A stretch of DNA of 39,553 nt, taken from positions 1 through 39,553 of the forward strand of contig JAXHUM010000107.1 in the NCBI GenBank assembly GCA_034189325.1, given 5' to 3'. The stretch is from JAXHUM01 sp034189325 (GTDB lineage Bacteria; Desulfobacterota; DSM-4660; Desulfatiglandales; Desulfatiglandaceae). Every line of letters starts with the position of its first letter. The first letter of the stretch is position 1. The position numbers were made by a program, and so were the translations under genes. Shown here one piece after another: positions 25,824 to 35,402 of this stretch. The notes beneath the pieces were generated by a model. That model saw only the letters and a list, made by a program, of their open reading frames with translations, ran no database searches and was not told the DNA's origin.

Positions 25824-26693
25824 TCACACCCTCTCCTCAAGCTCTTTGAACTTCCCGAAAAGCCCTGAAGGTTTTACCGCCAGTATCACAACAATTGCCG
25901 CCAAGGTGACGATCATGCTGTAGTGCGGTGAAAAATAGGTAGCCATAATGATCTGAGAAAAACCAAAGATCAGGCTCGCAACAACCACCCCCAAGGTGCT
26001 TTCCAGCCCTCCCACAATGCCGACCGCAAGCACCAGAATGAGAACATTGCCCCCCTCTTCAACAGCCAGGAGCGACAGGGGCATGATGGTAATGGCGGCC
26101 AGGCCAGCCAAGGCGGAACCAATGGCGAAGCTGAGGACTGAGATATTTTCGGTTTCAATGCCGAAACAGAGGGCCGTTTGTTCATCTTGGGCTATCCCTC
26201 GAAACGCCAGGCCTATTCTCGTATGATGCGTGAAGGCCCACAGCAGGATGAGGAGAAAAACTCCCAGGCCCAAGATAATCAGACGTTGATAATCAACGTA
26301 CACGCCGAACACTTCCACGGCACCCTCCACAAAAACCGACAGCTTGTAGCTGTGCCCGGTGAGCCCTATACTGCGATAAAGCTCCAGCATTCCAATCCCC
26401 AGCCCGAAGGTGGCAATCACCTCGGACAGGGAAATGCCCCGTATCCTAAAGAGCAAGTATCGATATACAAGGGTCCCCAGGAGGCCCGAAGCCAGCACGG
26501 CCAGGGCAATGGCTATCGGGTAATAGAGCCCAAGTGAATTAAAAAGATGCCAGCACACATAGGCCCCGGTAATATAGAAGGCGCCGTAGGCAAAATTGGC
26601 AATCCCGCTGATACCGAAGGTCAGGCTGAAACCTATGGCCATAAGAACAAAGACAGCGCTATTGACTAGTCCGTAGATGATCATACCGATCAT
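25824..26693 (-). CDS. livH: Liv-type ABC transporter permease (LivH)
   Basis: A 289-residue permease with eight or so membrane helices. Early YGLVNSAVFVLMAIGFSL and FAYGAFYITGAY, and the contact loop TRIGLAFRGIAQDEQ, are LivH landmarks. The frame is open to a TTG at 26717, but the ATG at 26693 has GGGGGAG five bases upstream and matches the usual N terminus, so it is preferred. It follows livK copy B by 74 bp. Confidence 0.93.
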   Translation of the reverse strand: MIGMIIYGLVNSAVFVLMAIGFSLTFGISGIANFAYGAFYITGAYVCWHLFNSLGLYYPIAIALAVLASGLLGTLVYRYLLFRIRGISLSEVIATFGLGIGMLELYRSIGLTGHSYKLSVFVEGAVEVFGVYVDYQRLIILGLGVFLLILLWAFTHHTRIGLAFRGIAQDEQTALCFGIETENISVLSFAIGSALAGLAAITIMPLSLLAVEEGGNVLILVLAVGIVGGLESTLGVVVASLIFGFSQIIMATYFSPHYSMIVTLAAIVVILAVKPSGLFGKFKELEERV

Positions 26694-26745
26694 TCTTCTC
26701 CCCCTCTCCCGTATCAACCACCCTGACCCAGGGTCTCAAAACCCA

Positions 26746-28143
26746 AGGGTCAGGATTATAGAAACAGCTACTTCTTGCCCATCCACTCAGGGAGTTGAAT
26801 GTTGCCTGTGGCCACGGCTTTGGGCGCTATCACAACCCTCTTACCCGGTTTCTGCCACTGGAAATCGAATATCATGCAGGCTTCATTGGGATCGACCCCG
26901 AAAACGGCCTGATGGCCCTTATCGAACCTCAGCCTTCCGGTAGCTCCTATTCGGTCGGTCTTTTCCAGTTCACTAACCAGCTTGTCACCATCAAGGGTCC
27001 CCGCCCTTTCGATCGCTTCTTTCAGCACATAGACCGCCTCATAAGCTGCCCCGGTACCATGAGACGCTCCTGGTGGTTTCCCATATCTCTTCCTATAATC
27101 TTCGTGGAATTTAACGGATGCCGGCATGGTTTCAACAGCCAGGGTACCAGCCTCCACCAAATTGATGATGCCGTTGACCTTTCCCTTGTGAACCTTCCAG
27201 ATATCCTCGCCACAGAGCGGGGGAATACACCCGGTGAGAAGTGCCGGGATTCTCATGGTGCGCCATTGGTCGGCAAAGATGACGGATTCTGGCCTGCTGC
27301 AGATAAAAACGATCACCTGGGCCTTGGTATTTCGGACTTTGAGTAGTGACGGGGAAAAGTCACTTATCCCTTTTGGAAAGGTTTGATGCCCGGTAACTTC
27401 CCAACCCTGACCTTTGAGCCACTTGGACGTCATTCCTCCAATGGCCTTTGCCCACAGGGCCTCCTCGGTAAGTATGAAAGCCCTTGTAAAGCCGAAATCG
27501 GTATTTATCTTTTTGAGCACGCTTAAATAGGATTTCACGAAATAGACGGCATCCATACAGAGGCGAAAGACATATTTGTAGGAATCGTAGTTCTCCTTGA
27601 CCTTTGCCTGAAGCTTGGGACTCATTGCAATGGTGCCGAGGTAAGGGAGTTTGTGTTTTGAGGTGATATCCATACTGGCGAGCAAGGATTCGGAAGTAAA
27701 AAAACCGGTTACTATGGCATGGGGCTTGTGCTGAAGAATCAGTTTCTCATAGGCCATCAAGGCGTCGCTCACAGGCACCCCAGGCTCGGAGTCCCTGGTA
27801 TCGGTTTCTACGATTTTGAAGGGTCGCGCCACTCCGCCGACCTTCACCCCCCCTTGGGCGTTTATTTCGTCAACGGCCATAAGGGCCCCATCTCTGGATT
27901 CGTATCCCTCCAGATAACCGAGTGAAGTGGGCAAACCAATGACGACAGGTTCCGCCCCCATTAAGGAAACAGGCATGAAAAATCCAAGAACAACAATTAC
28001 GCAGAAAAATACGGAAAGGCATCTCTTCTTCATCATAATCTCCCTTCTAGGATTTTAACGGTTCTCTGATTTCTTTTCGGCGGTCACTCCTGATCCGTCA
28101 ATAAAACATAGTCTGAATCCTCCTGTCGTCTGAGCCCTCCAAT
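26746..28143 (-). repeat. livK-containing repeat, copy B
   Basis: Partner of the block at 19800-21195. The repeat covers livK and the same short flanks; beyond it the downstream side runs into livH and the upstream side into the thiolase gene region. Confidence 0.9.
26768..28036 (-). CDS. livK: ABC-transporter substrate-binding protein (LivK type), copy B
   Basis: A 422-residue periplasmic binding protein with a signal peptide (about 1-27). It is the first gene of the complete importer block livK-H-M-G-F and is therefore the likely primary receptor. It differs from copy A at around 40 positions, including the LLTG(C/V)(I/M)PP segment in the second lobe, which may touch the ligand. GGGAG is better spaced from the second of two ATGs (28033). 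Confidence 0.9.
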   Translation of the reverse strand: MMKKRCLSVFFCVIVVLGFFMPVSLMGAEPVVIGLPTSLGYLEGYESRDGALMAVDEINAQGGVKVGGVARPFKIVETDTRDSEPGVPVSDALMAYEKLILQHKPHAIVTGFFTSESLLASMDITSKHKLPYLGTIAMSPKLQAKVKENYDSYKYVFRLCMDAVYFVKSYLSVLKKINTDFGFTRAFILTEEALWAKAIGGMTSKWLKGQGWEVTGHQTFPKGISDFSPSLLKVRNTKAQVIVFICSRPESVIFADQWRTMRIPALLTGCIPPLCGEDIWKVHKGKVNGIINLVEAGTLAVETMPASVKFHEDYRKRYGKPPGASHGTGAAYEAVYVLKEAIERAGTLDGDKLVSELEKTDRIGATGRLRFDKGHQAVFGVDPNEACMIFDFQWQKPGKRVVIAPKAVATGNIQLPEWMGKK

Positions 28144-28287
28144 GTTTCGGGGCAAAAGGATTGATCGTTCATGGCCGCAAGTCCTATTGCGCTTGCACCA
28201 GGAGCACACGACCGACCCTGTCTATCCCATCCCGGCAAGCTCCTAAAGGGATTGAGTTTCGACCTCTCGGAATTCCGTGCCTCTCAA

Positions 28288-29472
28288 TCAGCCCGGCTCT
28301 TTCCCGAAAATTGCGACGGCACAGTTGAAATGGGCAGGCAGTCCACCTAAGTTGTGTGTCAGACCTACTTTGGCGTCCTTTACCTGACGTTTGCCGGCCT
28401 TTCCTTGGAGCTGTTTGTAGACCTCATAGACCATCCTGATCCCGCTGGCGGAAAGGGGATGTCCAAAGCATTTAAGGCCACCGTCGGTATTAACAGGTAG
28501 ATCCCCCTCCAGGGTGAATGTTCCCGCCTCCACATCTTCACTGGCCTTCCCCCTGGGGCTGAATCCCAGATCTTCATAGAGGATCAATTCATGGATGGTA
28601 AAACAATCATGCACCACAGCCAGATCAATCTCTTCACGAGGATTGTTGATTCCAGCCTGTTCATAAGCCATGGCGGAACATCTTACATTTTCCGGCATGG
28701 AGGTGAACTCATAGTCCGAATCAAACAGACCTGAGCCGTTCCCATTGGCAAGGCCCAGCCCCTTGACCAATATGTAGTCATCCTTCAGTGTCTTTGCTAT
28801 CTCAGGCGTTGTCAGGATAGCGGCTGCACCGCCGTCACTGAGACCACAACAATCAAACAGGCTGAGGGGCCACGAAATAATGGGGGATTTCAATACCTGC
28901 TCTTCCGTCACCTCCCAGCGGAGATGGGCCTTCGGACTGAGTGTCCCGTTATGGTGATTTTTCACGGCAATCTTGGCCAAGGTCCTTTTTCCTTCCTCCA
29001 TACTGATTCCATAACGGTGAAAATACCGAGTAGCGAATTGACCGAAAAAATTGACAGGCGGCAGGTCGACTTCCACCTTACTGCTGTCAAACGGCGCTGT
29101 TATGAATTGACCGAAACCGCCAAGGTGATCTTTCAGTTTTTCAATGCCTACGGCAAGGACGATGTCGTAGGCCCCGGATGCCACTGCGTAACAGGCGTTA
29201 CGTAATGCATCGGTTCCACCGCAACAAAAGTTCTCTACCCGAGTGACGGGGATATAATCGAGCTTGATGGCGTTGGATAACCGGGATCCCGTGCACCCTG
29301 AGACCAGGCTTGCAAGCCATGCCGCCTGAATATCTTCCGAGTCAAGCCCCGCATCCTCAAATGCCTCATAACAGGCATCGATCATAAGGTCTTCCGCTCC
29401 TTTATCCCAGAGCTCGCCGAACTTGGTACAGCCCATCCCGACTATCGCCACTTTGTCCTTAATGGTCTCCAT
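28288..29472 (-). CDS. Thiolase-family acyltransferase (SCP-x/DUF35-associated type)
   Basis: A 394-residue thiolase. C83 in ENFCCGGTDAL is at the acylated Cys position; the following residue is also Cys. VHDCFTIHE and GGLKCFGHPLSASG supply the catalytic His positions and the C-terminal THNLGG replaces the usual CxG segment, as in SCP-x-type thiolases that work with separate DUF35 partners. Relatives include the thiolase of benzoylsuccinyl-CoA cleavage (BbsB) and the catalytic subunit of the phloroglucinol acetyltransferase PhlACB, so either C-C cleavage or C-acylation is possible. AAAGGAGAGG precedes the ATG, 23 bp after the HMGCS-DUF35 gene. Confidence 0.88.
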   Translation of the reverse strand: METIKDKVAIVGMGCTKFGELWDKGAEDLMIDACYEAFEDAGLDSEDIQAAWLASLVSGCTGSRLSNAIKLDYIPVTRVENFCCGGTDALRNACYAVASGAYDIVLAVGIEKLKDHLGGFGQFITAPFDSSKVEVDLPPVNFFGQFATRYFHRYGISMEEGKRTLAKIAVKNHHNGTLSPKAHLRWEVTEEQVLKSPIISWPLSLFDCCGLSDGGAAAILTTPEIAKTLKDDYILVKGLGLANGNGSGLFDSDYEFTSMPENVRCSAMAYEQAGINNPREEIDLAVVHDCFTIHELILYEDLGFSPRGKASEDVEAGTFTLEGDLPVNTDGGLKCFGHPLSASGIRMVYEVYKQLQGKAGKRQVKDAKVGLTHNLGGLPAHFNCAVAIFGKEPG

Positions 29473-29495
29473 TGCATCCTCTCCTTTGTTGTCTA

Positions 29496-30902
29496 TTATC
29501 TTACCGGCATAGCCTTCCAGAAATAGGTGATGATCTCTTCTCGTTCGAACAGTTTCCTGAAGGTCATCTCCACTTCCATGCCGATCTTGACCTCTTCTTT
29601 GACTCGATCAGTCATGTAACTCTCCATTCTGCCTCCGCCCTCAAAATCAATGACCGCAACCACCGAAGGGGAATCCAATCGGCTGGCCACGGCATCCATG
29701 GAATAGGTGAAGACCTTTCCCCTCTTCTCCGATAGCCGAATAGGTTGGAACTGATCCTTGGTGCGACATTTGAAGCAGACCCTTTGAGGAGGAAATTGAA
29801 CACTCCCGCAACTCTCGCATTTGACACCGTAAAACCGCAGGTTCTTGTCCACCTCTCTGAACATGGCGGGAGCTGAGGTATTTCCAAAAGGAATGGGATA
29901 GATATCAGGGGCGCCGGGAAGGATATTCCGATAGGAAAGATAGGCGTTGTAATCGCTAATCACACGTTTTGAGGAAAGGTTTCCCTTCATACCCCTTTTC
30001 GGCCTCACCTCTTTAATCTTGTCGGTTACCTTGAAAACAAAGGCGTCAGCGCCGTTACCATAATTGGCCATAAGGATGAGATCTCCAGGCTTTGATTCTT
30101 CCAGTGCGGCCACCAGCATCATGATGGCATAGGCGCTTCCTGTATCCCCCATGACGCCGAATAACGGATCCTGCAACTGAGATGCAGGATCAAATCCCAA
30201 GGCTCCCGCCAGTCGGGAGGAACTCTTGCCGTCGGGGGAGTAAAGAACGGCCCTGGCAATGTCGGCAGGTTTCAGGCCGGCCTTCTCTAACACGCCTGAA
30301 ACAGCCCCACTCATTGCCCTTTGATACCCCTGACCACTGGTAAACCGCGCCTCCCAGGCACGGGTAAAAGGGGACCCATCAATACGCCAGGTGTCCATGA
30401 TTTCCTGGTTCACCGAATAACTTGCTATAAGAGCGGCGGCCACATCCTCTTCTCCGATGAGGAGGGCTCCGGCCCCGTCCCCGAAACTCTGCTCAAAGGC
30501 AGAGCCCGGTACGCCGAGACGAATATCCGCCGCCGTGACCATCACCTGCCTGGCGGAACCTGCCAAGACCGCGTCCGCGGCCGATCTTATAGCATTGGTT
30601 CCGCTCCTCAGGCTGTTTGCAAAATCGGCTGTCAGAATATTTTGACGGAGATCAGAGGACACCGCCACAGTTGCGGCGGTCTGTTTTTCTCTATATGGAG
30701 AAGTGGTTGAGGCGAAGAAAAGGGCATCTACGGCATCACGGTCAATCCCGTTAAGACAATCCATGACCGCCGCCACAGCCATGGTGATGCTGTCTTCATC
30801 AAAATTCGCCATGGATTTCTCTCCCTTGCCACCCTTCCCTATAGCAGTCCTATCTAATCTCAAAAACGGCACATACGCTCCGAATGCAGTAATACCAACC
30901 AT
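29496..30902 (-). CDS. HMG-CoA-synthase-fold protein fused to DUF35 zinc-ribbon/OB domain, catalytic Cys absent
   Basis: A 468-residue fusion. Residues 1-330 have the HMG-CoA synthase/ketosynthase-III fold (SFGDGAGALLIG, ANYGNGADAF), and residues 355-468 are a DUF35 rubredoxin-like zinc ribbon (CESCG and CFKC) plus OB fold, which binds acyl-CoA. In HMG-CoA synthases a Cys precedes the GT motif by three residues; here the segment reads ANSLRSGTNA and L98 stands at that place, with no Cys nearby. The synthase half is therefore probably structural or binding only. In archaea a DUF35 protein bridges thiolase and HMG-CoA synthase, and PhlACB has the same three parts, so a complex with the adjacent thiolase is likely. 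GGAGG stands nine bases before the ATG. Confidence 0.85.
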   Translation of the reverse strand: MVGITAFGAYVPFLRLDRTAIGKGGKGEKSMANFDEDSITMAVAAVMDCLNGIDRDAVDALFFASTTSPYREKQTAATVAVSSDLRQNILTADFANSLRSGTNAIRSAADAVLAGSARQVMVTAADIRLGVPGSAFEQSFGDGAGALLIGEEDVAAALIASYSVNQEIMDTWRIDGSPFTRAWEARFTSGQGYQRAMSGAVSGVLEKAGLKPADIARAVLYSPDGKSSSRLAGALGFDPASQLQDPLFGVMGDTGSAYAIMMLVAALEESKPGDLILMANYGNGADAFVFKVTDKIKEVRPKRGMKGNLSSKRVISDYNAYLSYRNILPGAPDIYPIPFGNTSAPAMFREVDKNLRFYGVKCESCGSVQFPPQRVCFKCRTKDQFQPIRLSEKRGKVFTYSMDAVASRLDSPSVVAVIDFEGGGRMESYMTDRVKEEVKIGMEVEMTFRKLFEREEIITYFWKAMPVR

Positions 30903-31000
30903 ACGCCCTTCCTCCTTCCTTGTTCTGGATCTCTTTTTAAAGATTTTGGCACGATCTGCTTATCGATTTCCTTGCACGCCTGAAACTCTCCACTCTCTCG

Positions 31001-31843
31001 TTATCTTTTTTCATTTTTTTTTGGTCTGATCAGCCTTCTTTTTTCTTCAGGAATCGCGGGGGGAACAGGCCCGCCGCGAATCTCCTCCACCGCACCGAAG
31101 CGAGGGGGGCAGGCCTCGAGACATGTTCCGCATTTTATACATTTGTCCTGGTCGATCACATGGATCAGGCCCTTACCGCCGGCAATCGCCTCCACCGGGC
31201 ATCTCCTCTCGCATATCATACAGGCCTGACATTCTTCAGGATCGATAGCGTAGGAGGGGATTTCACGGAACAACTGCTCTATTTCGTCACTTGTGAAAAG
31301 AGCCTCGTATTGATCTTCGTTCTCGAGCCGCGTCTCCAGTTTCTCTCTTTTTATCCGCTTGATATAGGGAATGAGGTTCATAACTCCCTCAAGCCTGACA
31401 CTCAATTCGTCCCGATCTAAGCCTTCTTTCTCACCTATGGGGCCCAATCCTTTTATCTCATCAGATAATTGGCTGACTTTTTCGACGAAACGCATTCCCT
31501 CGGCAGAAGACATAAAGGCAATTTTCACCCTTTCCGGGCTCAGACCGACATGTTCCATGAGCCTTTTGCACAAGAGCACCGTGTTCAGGGCATGGTAATT
31601 TCCCTGCGTGATGTAGTTGCATTCACCAAGCCGGCAACCGCCGACAAAGACACCGTCACAACCGTTTGAAAAGGCCTTGAGCAGGAACTTCAAGTCCACT
31701 CTACCGGAACACATCACTCGAATAAGCCTGATCTCAGGCGAATACTGTAGTCTGGAAACTCCAGCCAGGTCAGCGGCCCCGTAGCCTCACCAGTGGCACA
31801 CAAACCCCAATAGTTTCGGTTTGAACCTCGATCCTATCCCCAT
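31001..31843 (-). CDS. Selenocysteine-containing MvhD/BamF-like subunit with two ferredoxin clusters
   Basis: A 280-residue protein if UGA at 31789-31787 is read as selenocysteine (residue 19). The N terminus then reads GFVCHWU-GYGAADLAG, exactly the MvhD pattern CxWC with Sec in place of the second Cys, and continues into IRVMCSGRVD. Starting after the UGA would remove this conserved domain start. The C terminus adds two [4Fe-4S] motifs (CQACMICERRCP, CIKCGTCLEACP). MvhD carries a [2Fe-2S] centre and passes electrons to HdrA. The ATG at 31843 has AAAGGAG 11 bases upstream. A SECIS-like hairpin lies 27 bases after the UGA. It is 52 bp after the HdrA gene, in the BamE-BamF order. Confidence 0.88.
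31752..31789 (-). promoter_or_regulatory. UGA-Sec codon and SECIS-like hairpin in the MvhD-like gene
   Basis: After the UGA (31789-31787) come 27 bases and then a perfect stem CTGGA (31764-31760), loop GTT (31759-31757), stem TCCAG (31756-31752). The loop begins with G and its distance from the UGA lies in the range known for bacterial SECIS elements (roughly 16-37 bases). Confidence 0.7.
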
Positions 31844-31895
31844 TGATCTGAGAACTCCTTTACCAGTCGTGACACATTGTCAGCGTCTACCTATC

Positions 31896-34800
31896 TCAAA
31901 TTGCCGCTGCCAATGTCTCCATTCTCAATTTATCCGGAAAAGCCGCATCAATCTGGCACAAAATCTCTTCATCGGTATAATGCTTAAGGATAATCGCCCC
32001 GGTGGGACATGCGGCATTGCAGAGTCCATCCCCCTTACACAAAACAGGGTTCACCTCGGCCTTTTTCCCCTGCCGTGTGTCGCGAAGAGTGATGGCAGTA
32101 TAGGTGCAGGATGCCACACAGGCCCCGCACCCGATGCACTTCTTCTCGTCCACTTCACAGACAGCCCCTGAAACCGTGACCATGTCATGTGAAAGAAGGG
32201 CCACGGCGCGTCCGGCAGCCCCATAAGCCTGCCGAATAGTCTCGGACAGATGCTTGGGATAGTGCGCGGTTCCGCATAGAAAAACGCCTTCCGTGGCGAA
32301 ATCCAGGGGTCTTAGTTTGACATGGGCCTCCTTGAAAAAACCATCCGGCCCCAAGGGGACCTTGAACAGTTCAGACAGATCCCTGCTCGTCTTCGCTGGA
32401 ACAACCGCGGCAGACAGGACAAGATAATCCGCATCCAGGGCAAGTGTCCGGTCTAAAACCTGGTCCGTCACAACCACTCTCAGAACCGGTCTCTCTTTGG
32501 GGCCAACAACCTCTACCTCTGGTTTGTTGTCCTTCTCATAGAGGATAAACTTCACATCATTTTCAGAGGCTTCGCGATAGTAATCCTCCATAAGCCCATA
32601 AGTCCTCATATCCCGAAAGAGGATGTAGATGTCGATGTCAGGATTCCTCTCTTTCAGTTTTAGGGCATTTTTTATGGCTTGGCTGCAACATATCCTGGCG
32701 CAGTAATTCCTCTCTTCGTTTCTGCAGCCCACACATTGAATCATCACGAGAGACTGTGCGAGAATCACGTCCTCGTTATCTTCACAGATCCGTTGTTCCA
32801 GCTCGAGCTGGGTTAGGACCCTTTCATTCCGGCCGTAGAGATACTCCTCAGGTCGATACTCTTCCGCTCCACTGGCAATAACGACCGCCCCATGCCTTAT
32901 CTCCATAGGGCCCCTATCACAGTGGACCCTGGTGACAAAGTTACCGATATACCCGGTAGCATCGACAATATCGCTTGAGAGACATACATGTATGAGGGGA
33001 TGCTGGTAGACCTGTCGAATCAAATCATCCAAATATACCTGAACATCCAGCCCTTCGAGGGTATAATGGATTTTTCTTGCTGTTCCCCCGAGTTCGGAGT
33101 TCATTTCCAACAGGTAAACGTCATGCCCCTGTTTGGCTATGGAGAGGGCGCAGTTCATACCGGCGACACCCCCACCGACCACTAAGGCATTCTTGTTCAC
33201 CGGAAGATCGATTTCGTGCAAAGACTCCAGATGATAGGCCCTGGCAACAGCCATTCGTATGAGATCTTCAGCCTTTCGGGTGGCTTCCTCCTTTTCCATC
33301 GAGTGGACCCATGAATCCTGCTCCCTGATATTAACCATTTCCATAAAATATTGATTTATCCCCGCCTCCCGAACCGTATCTCTGAATAACGGTTCAAGGA
33401 TCCTGGGACTGCACGCAGCCACAACCACCCGATTTAACCCTTGCTCCCCTACCCTGTCCGCTATTTCTTTGGCGGCATTGGTGGCACATGAAAAGAGCTG
33501 TTCCTGGGCATAAACAACATTGGGCAAGGTCAACGCATACTCAACAGTAGAAGGAACATTGACCACCCTCCCGATATTGGCCCCGCAATGACACACAAAG
33601 ACCCCTATCCGCGGATCCTCTCCGGAGACATCTTTCTCAGGAGGATACATCCTTTCCCGAGAGAGTTTTCCTCTTCTGTAATCAAGGATCTCACCACATC
33701 CTGATCCGGCGCCGCTGGCGGTAATAACCGACTCAGGGATATCTAAAGGGCCCAGAAAGGCCCCGCTTGAAAAGATTCCCGGGCGGGAGGTCTGAACCGG
33801 ATGAAGAGAATCGGTCTTGCAGAAGTTGTGAGAAGTAAGCTCTATGCCGAATGTGTCGGCGAGCTCCTTATAATCGGCAGGAGGATTCAGTCCGACGGAC
33901 AGGACAACCAGGTCAAAGGTCTCCTCTTTGACACCCTCGCCGCATGTGGAATACCTTATTGTCACATCCTTGGTCTCAGGGGACTCTCTTTCTATCGAGA
34001 CATAGCTTCTGATGAACCGAACTCCCGGGAGATCAGCGGCCCTTTGGTAATAGGGCTCGAACTCCTTACCGTAGGAACGAATATCATTGTGGAATACCAC
34101 ACACTCTGCATCAGGATAATGATCTTTTGTCAAGAGCACCTGCTTGTGCGTATAGGTGCAACATACGGCCGAACAATAGCTGTTATCGCCCTCGGTCACC
34201 CGTCTCGAACCTACGCATTGAATCCACGCTATTTTCCTGGGATGTTTCTTGTCTGAAGGTCTCAGGATCTCGCCCTCATAGGGACCGGTAGAGGCCAGTA
34301 ATCGTTCAAAGTCAAGACTGGTGACCACGTTCGGCATCTTTGAATGGCCATACTCATTCTTCACCCACGGATCAAAGGGTTCATAGCCGGGAGACAGGAG
34401 TATGGCGCCGACATTGACTTCCATCTTCTTTGGTTGCTGTGTGAAATCTATGGCCCGGTTTTCACAGACCCCCTCACAGATTCGACATTTCTTCTCTTTA
34501 AGATAGAGGCAGTTGTCATCTATATAGGTGACAAGAGGAACAGCTATGGAAAAGTAAATATGAACGGCCTTATTGGTGGATAATTCTTGATTGTAAGGAT
34601 CCGGGATCAAAGCCGGGCAATACTCCACGCATGAGGTGCACCCGGTGCACTTGTCCTCGATAATGTATCTGGGCTTTTTCGTCAGGGTGACCTTGAAATT
34701 ACCCTTCTTCCCTTCGATATTATCAACTTCCGTATAGGTCAGTATTTCAATATTGACATGACGGTCGGCCTCGACCATCTTGGGCGCCAATATTCATGTC

Positions 34801-35021
34801 GAGCACTCATTGGTGGGAAAGGTCTTGTCGAGCTGACCCATATGTCCGCCGATCGACGGCCCCTTCTCAACCAGAAAGACCTTAAAGCCTGCTACGGCAA
34901 GATCAAGAGAGGCCTGAATCCCGCTGACCCCGCCGCCGACGACCATAACGTCTCCAAAGTCACTCTTGCCCTGCCCTTCACGAAGTCGATGAATTTTGTC
35001 TTCTAACAGTTCTCTTTCCAC
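31896..35021 (-). CDS. Selenocysteine-containing HdrA/BamE-like electron-bifurcating flavoprotein
   Basis: A 1041-residue protein if the in-frame UGA at 34796-34794 is selenocysteine 76. Residues 20-45 hold the FAD-binding VVGGGVSGIQA; PTNECSTU-ILAPKMVEA follows, where HdrA proteins have CxxC. A ferredoxin motif CTGCTSCVEYCP, a second HdrA unit beginning GVFVCHCGANIG with its own VVGGGVAGMN, and C-terminal clusters CIGCGACVASC and CKGDGLCNAACP follow. The protein is thus a tandem HdrA-type flavoprotein, as in BamE-like proteins. Start is GTG at 35021, forced by a TAA three codons upstream. HdrA-type FAD bifurcates electrons; here it would connect the W enzyme with MvhD-like and CCG subunits. 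Confidence 0.9.
34749..34796 (-). promoter_or_regulatory. UGA-Sec codon and SECIS-like hairpin in the HdrA-like gene
   Basis: Twenty-two bases after the UGA (34796-34794) an apical stem GGTCG (34776-34772), loop AGGC (34771-34768), stem CGACC (34767-34763) forms. An outer stem AATATTG (34794-34788) with CAATATT (34755-34749) closes the structure. The loop has G at its second position and the spacing fits the bacterial SECIS rule. Confidence 0.8.
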
Positions 35022-35052
35022 TTTCTTTTACCTTTTCTGATGGAATTCCGCC

Positions 35053-35134
35053 GGTCTCGTAAAACGTCCACTATCTACGTTACGCTGCATCCTTCATCAC
35101 GGCGGCGTAGAATAGCAACGCCTGACGTGAGACC
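35053..35134. repeat. Imperfect palindrome upstream of the HdrA-like gene
   Basis: GGTCTC at 35053-35058 pairs with GAGACC at 35129-35134; inner segments CGTC/GACG and CTAT-CTACG/CGTAGAATAG also pair, giving a long imperfect hairpin of about 80 bases. Much of it is repeated after the scaffold gap. It looks like a small non-coding palindromic element. Confidence 0.45.
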
Positions 35135-35402
35135 CTATTGGTAACCTTCACTTCTCAAAGACTGTTGATGCGGCGGTTGGGNNNNNNNNNNNNNNNNNNN
35201 NNNNNNNNNNNNNNNNNNNNNNNNNNNNNNNNNNNNNNNNNNNNNNNNNNNNNNNNNNNNNNNNNNNNNNNNNNNNNNNNNAAAACGTCCACTATCTACG
35301 TTACGCTGCATCCTTCATCACGGCGGCGTAGAATAGCAACGCCTGACGTGAGACCCTATTGGTAACCTTCACTTCTCAAAGACTGTTGATGCGGCGGTTG
35401 GG
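35061..35402. other. Scaffold gap flanked by identical 121-base ends
   Basis: Exactly 100 N fill 35182-35281. The 121 bases before (35061-35181) and after (35282-35402) are identical. Two contigs ending in the same sequence, joined by a default-length N run, is the typical mark of an unmerged assembly overlap, so the true sequence probably has one copy and no gap. A real tandem repeat cannot be excluded. It lies between the BamD-like and HdrA-like genes. Confidence 0.85.

Noticed and set aside
26694..26717. TTG start of livH at 26717
   Set aside because: The ATG at 26693 has a strong GGGGGAG site and gives the usual LivH N terminus.
31717..31895. Truncated MvhD-like gene starting at 31717 (GTG) or 31714 (ATG)
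   Set aside because: The upstream sequence in the same frame encodes the conserved MvhD start interrupted only by a TGA at the Cys position.
34790..34800. Frameshift or nonsense mutation splitting the HdrA-like gene
   Set aside because: Both parts are in the same frame, the TGA falls on a conserved Cys position, and a SECIS-like hairpin follows; selenocysteine explains all of this.
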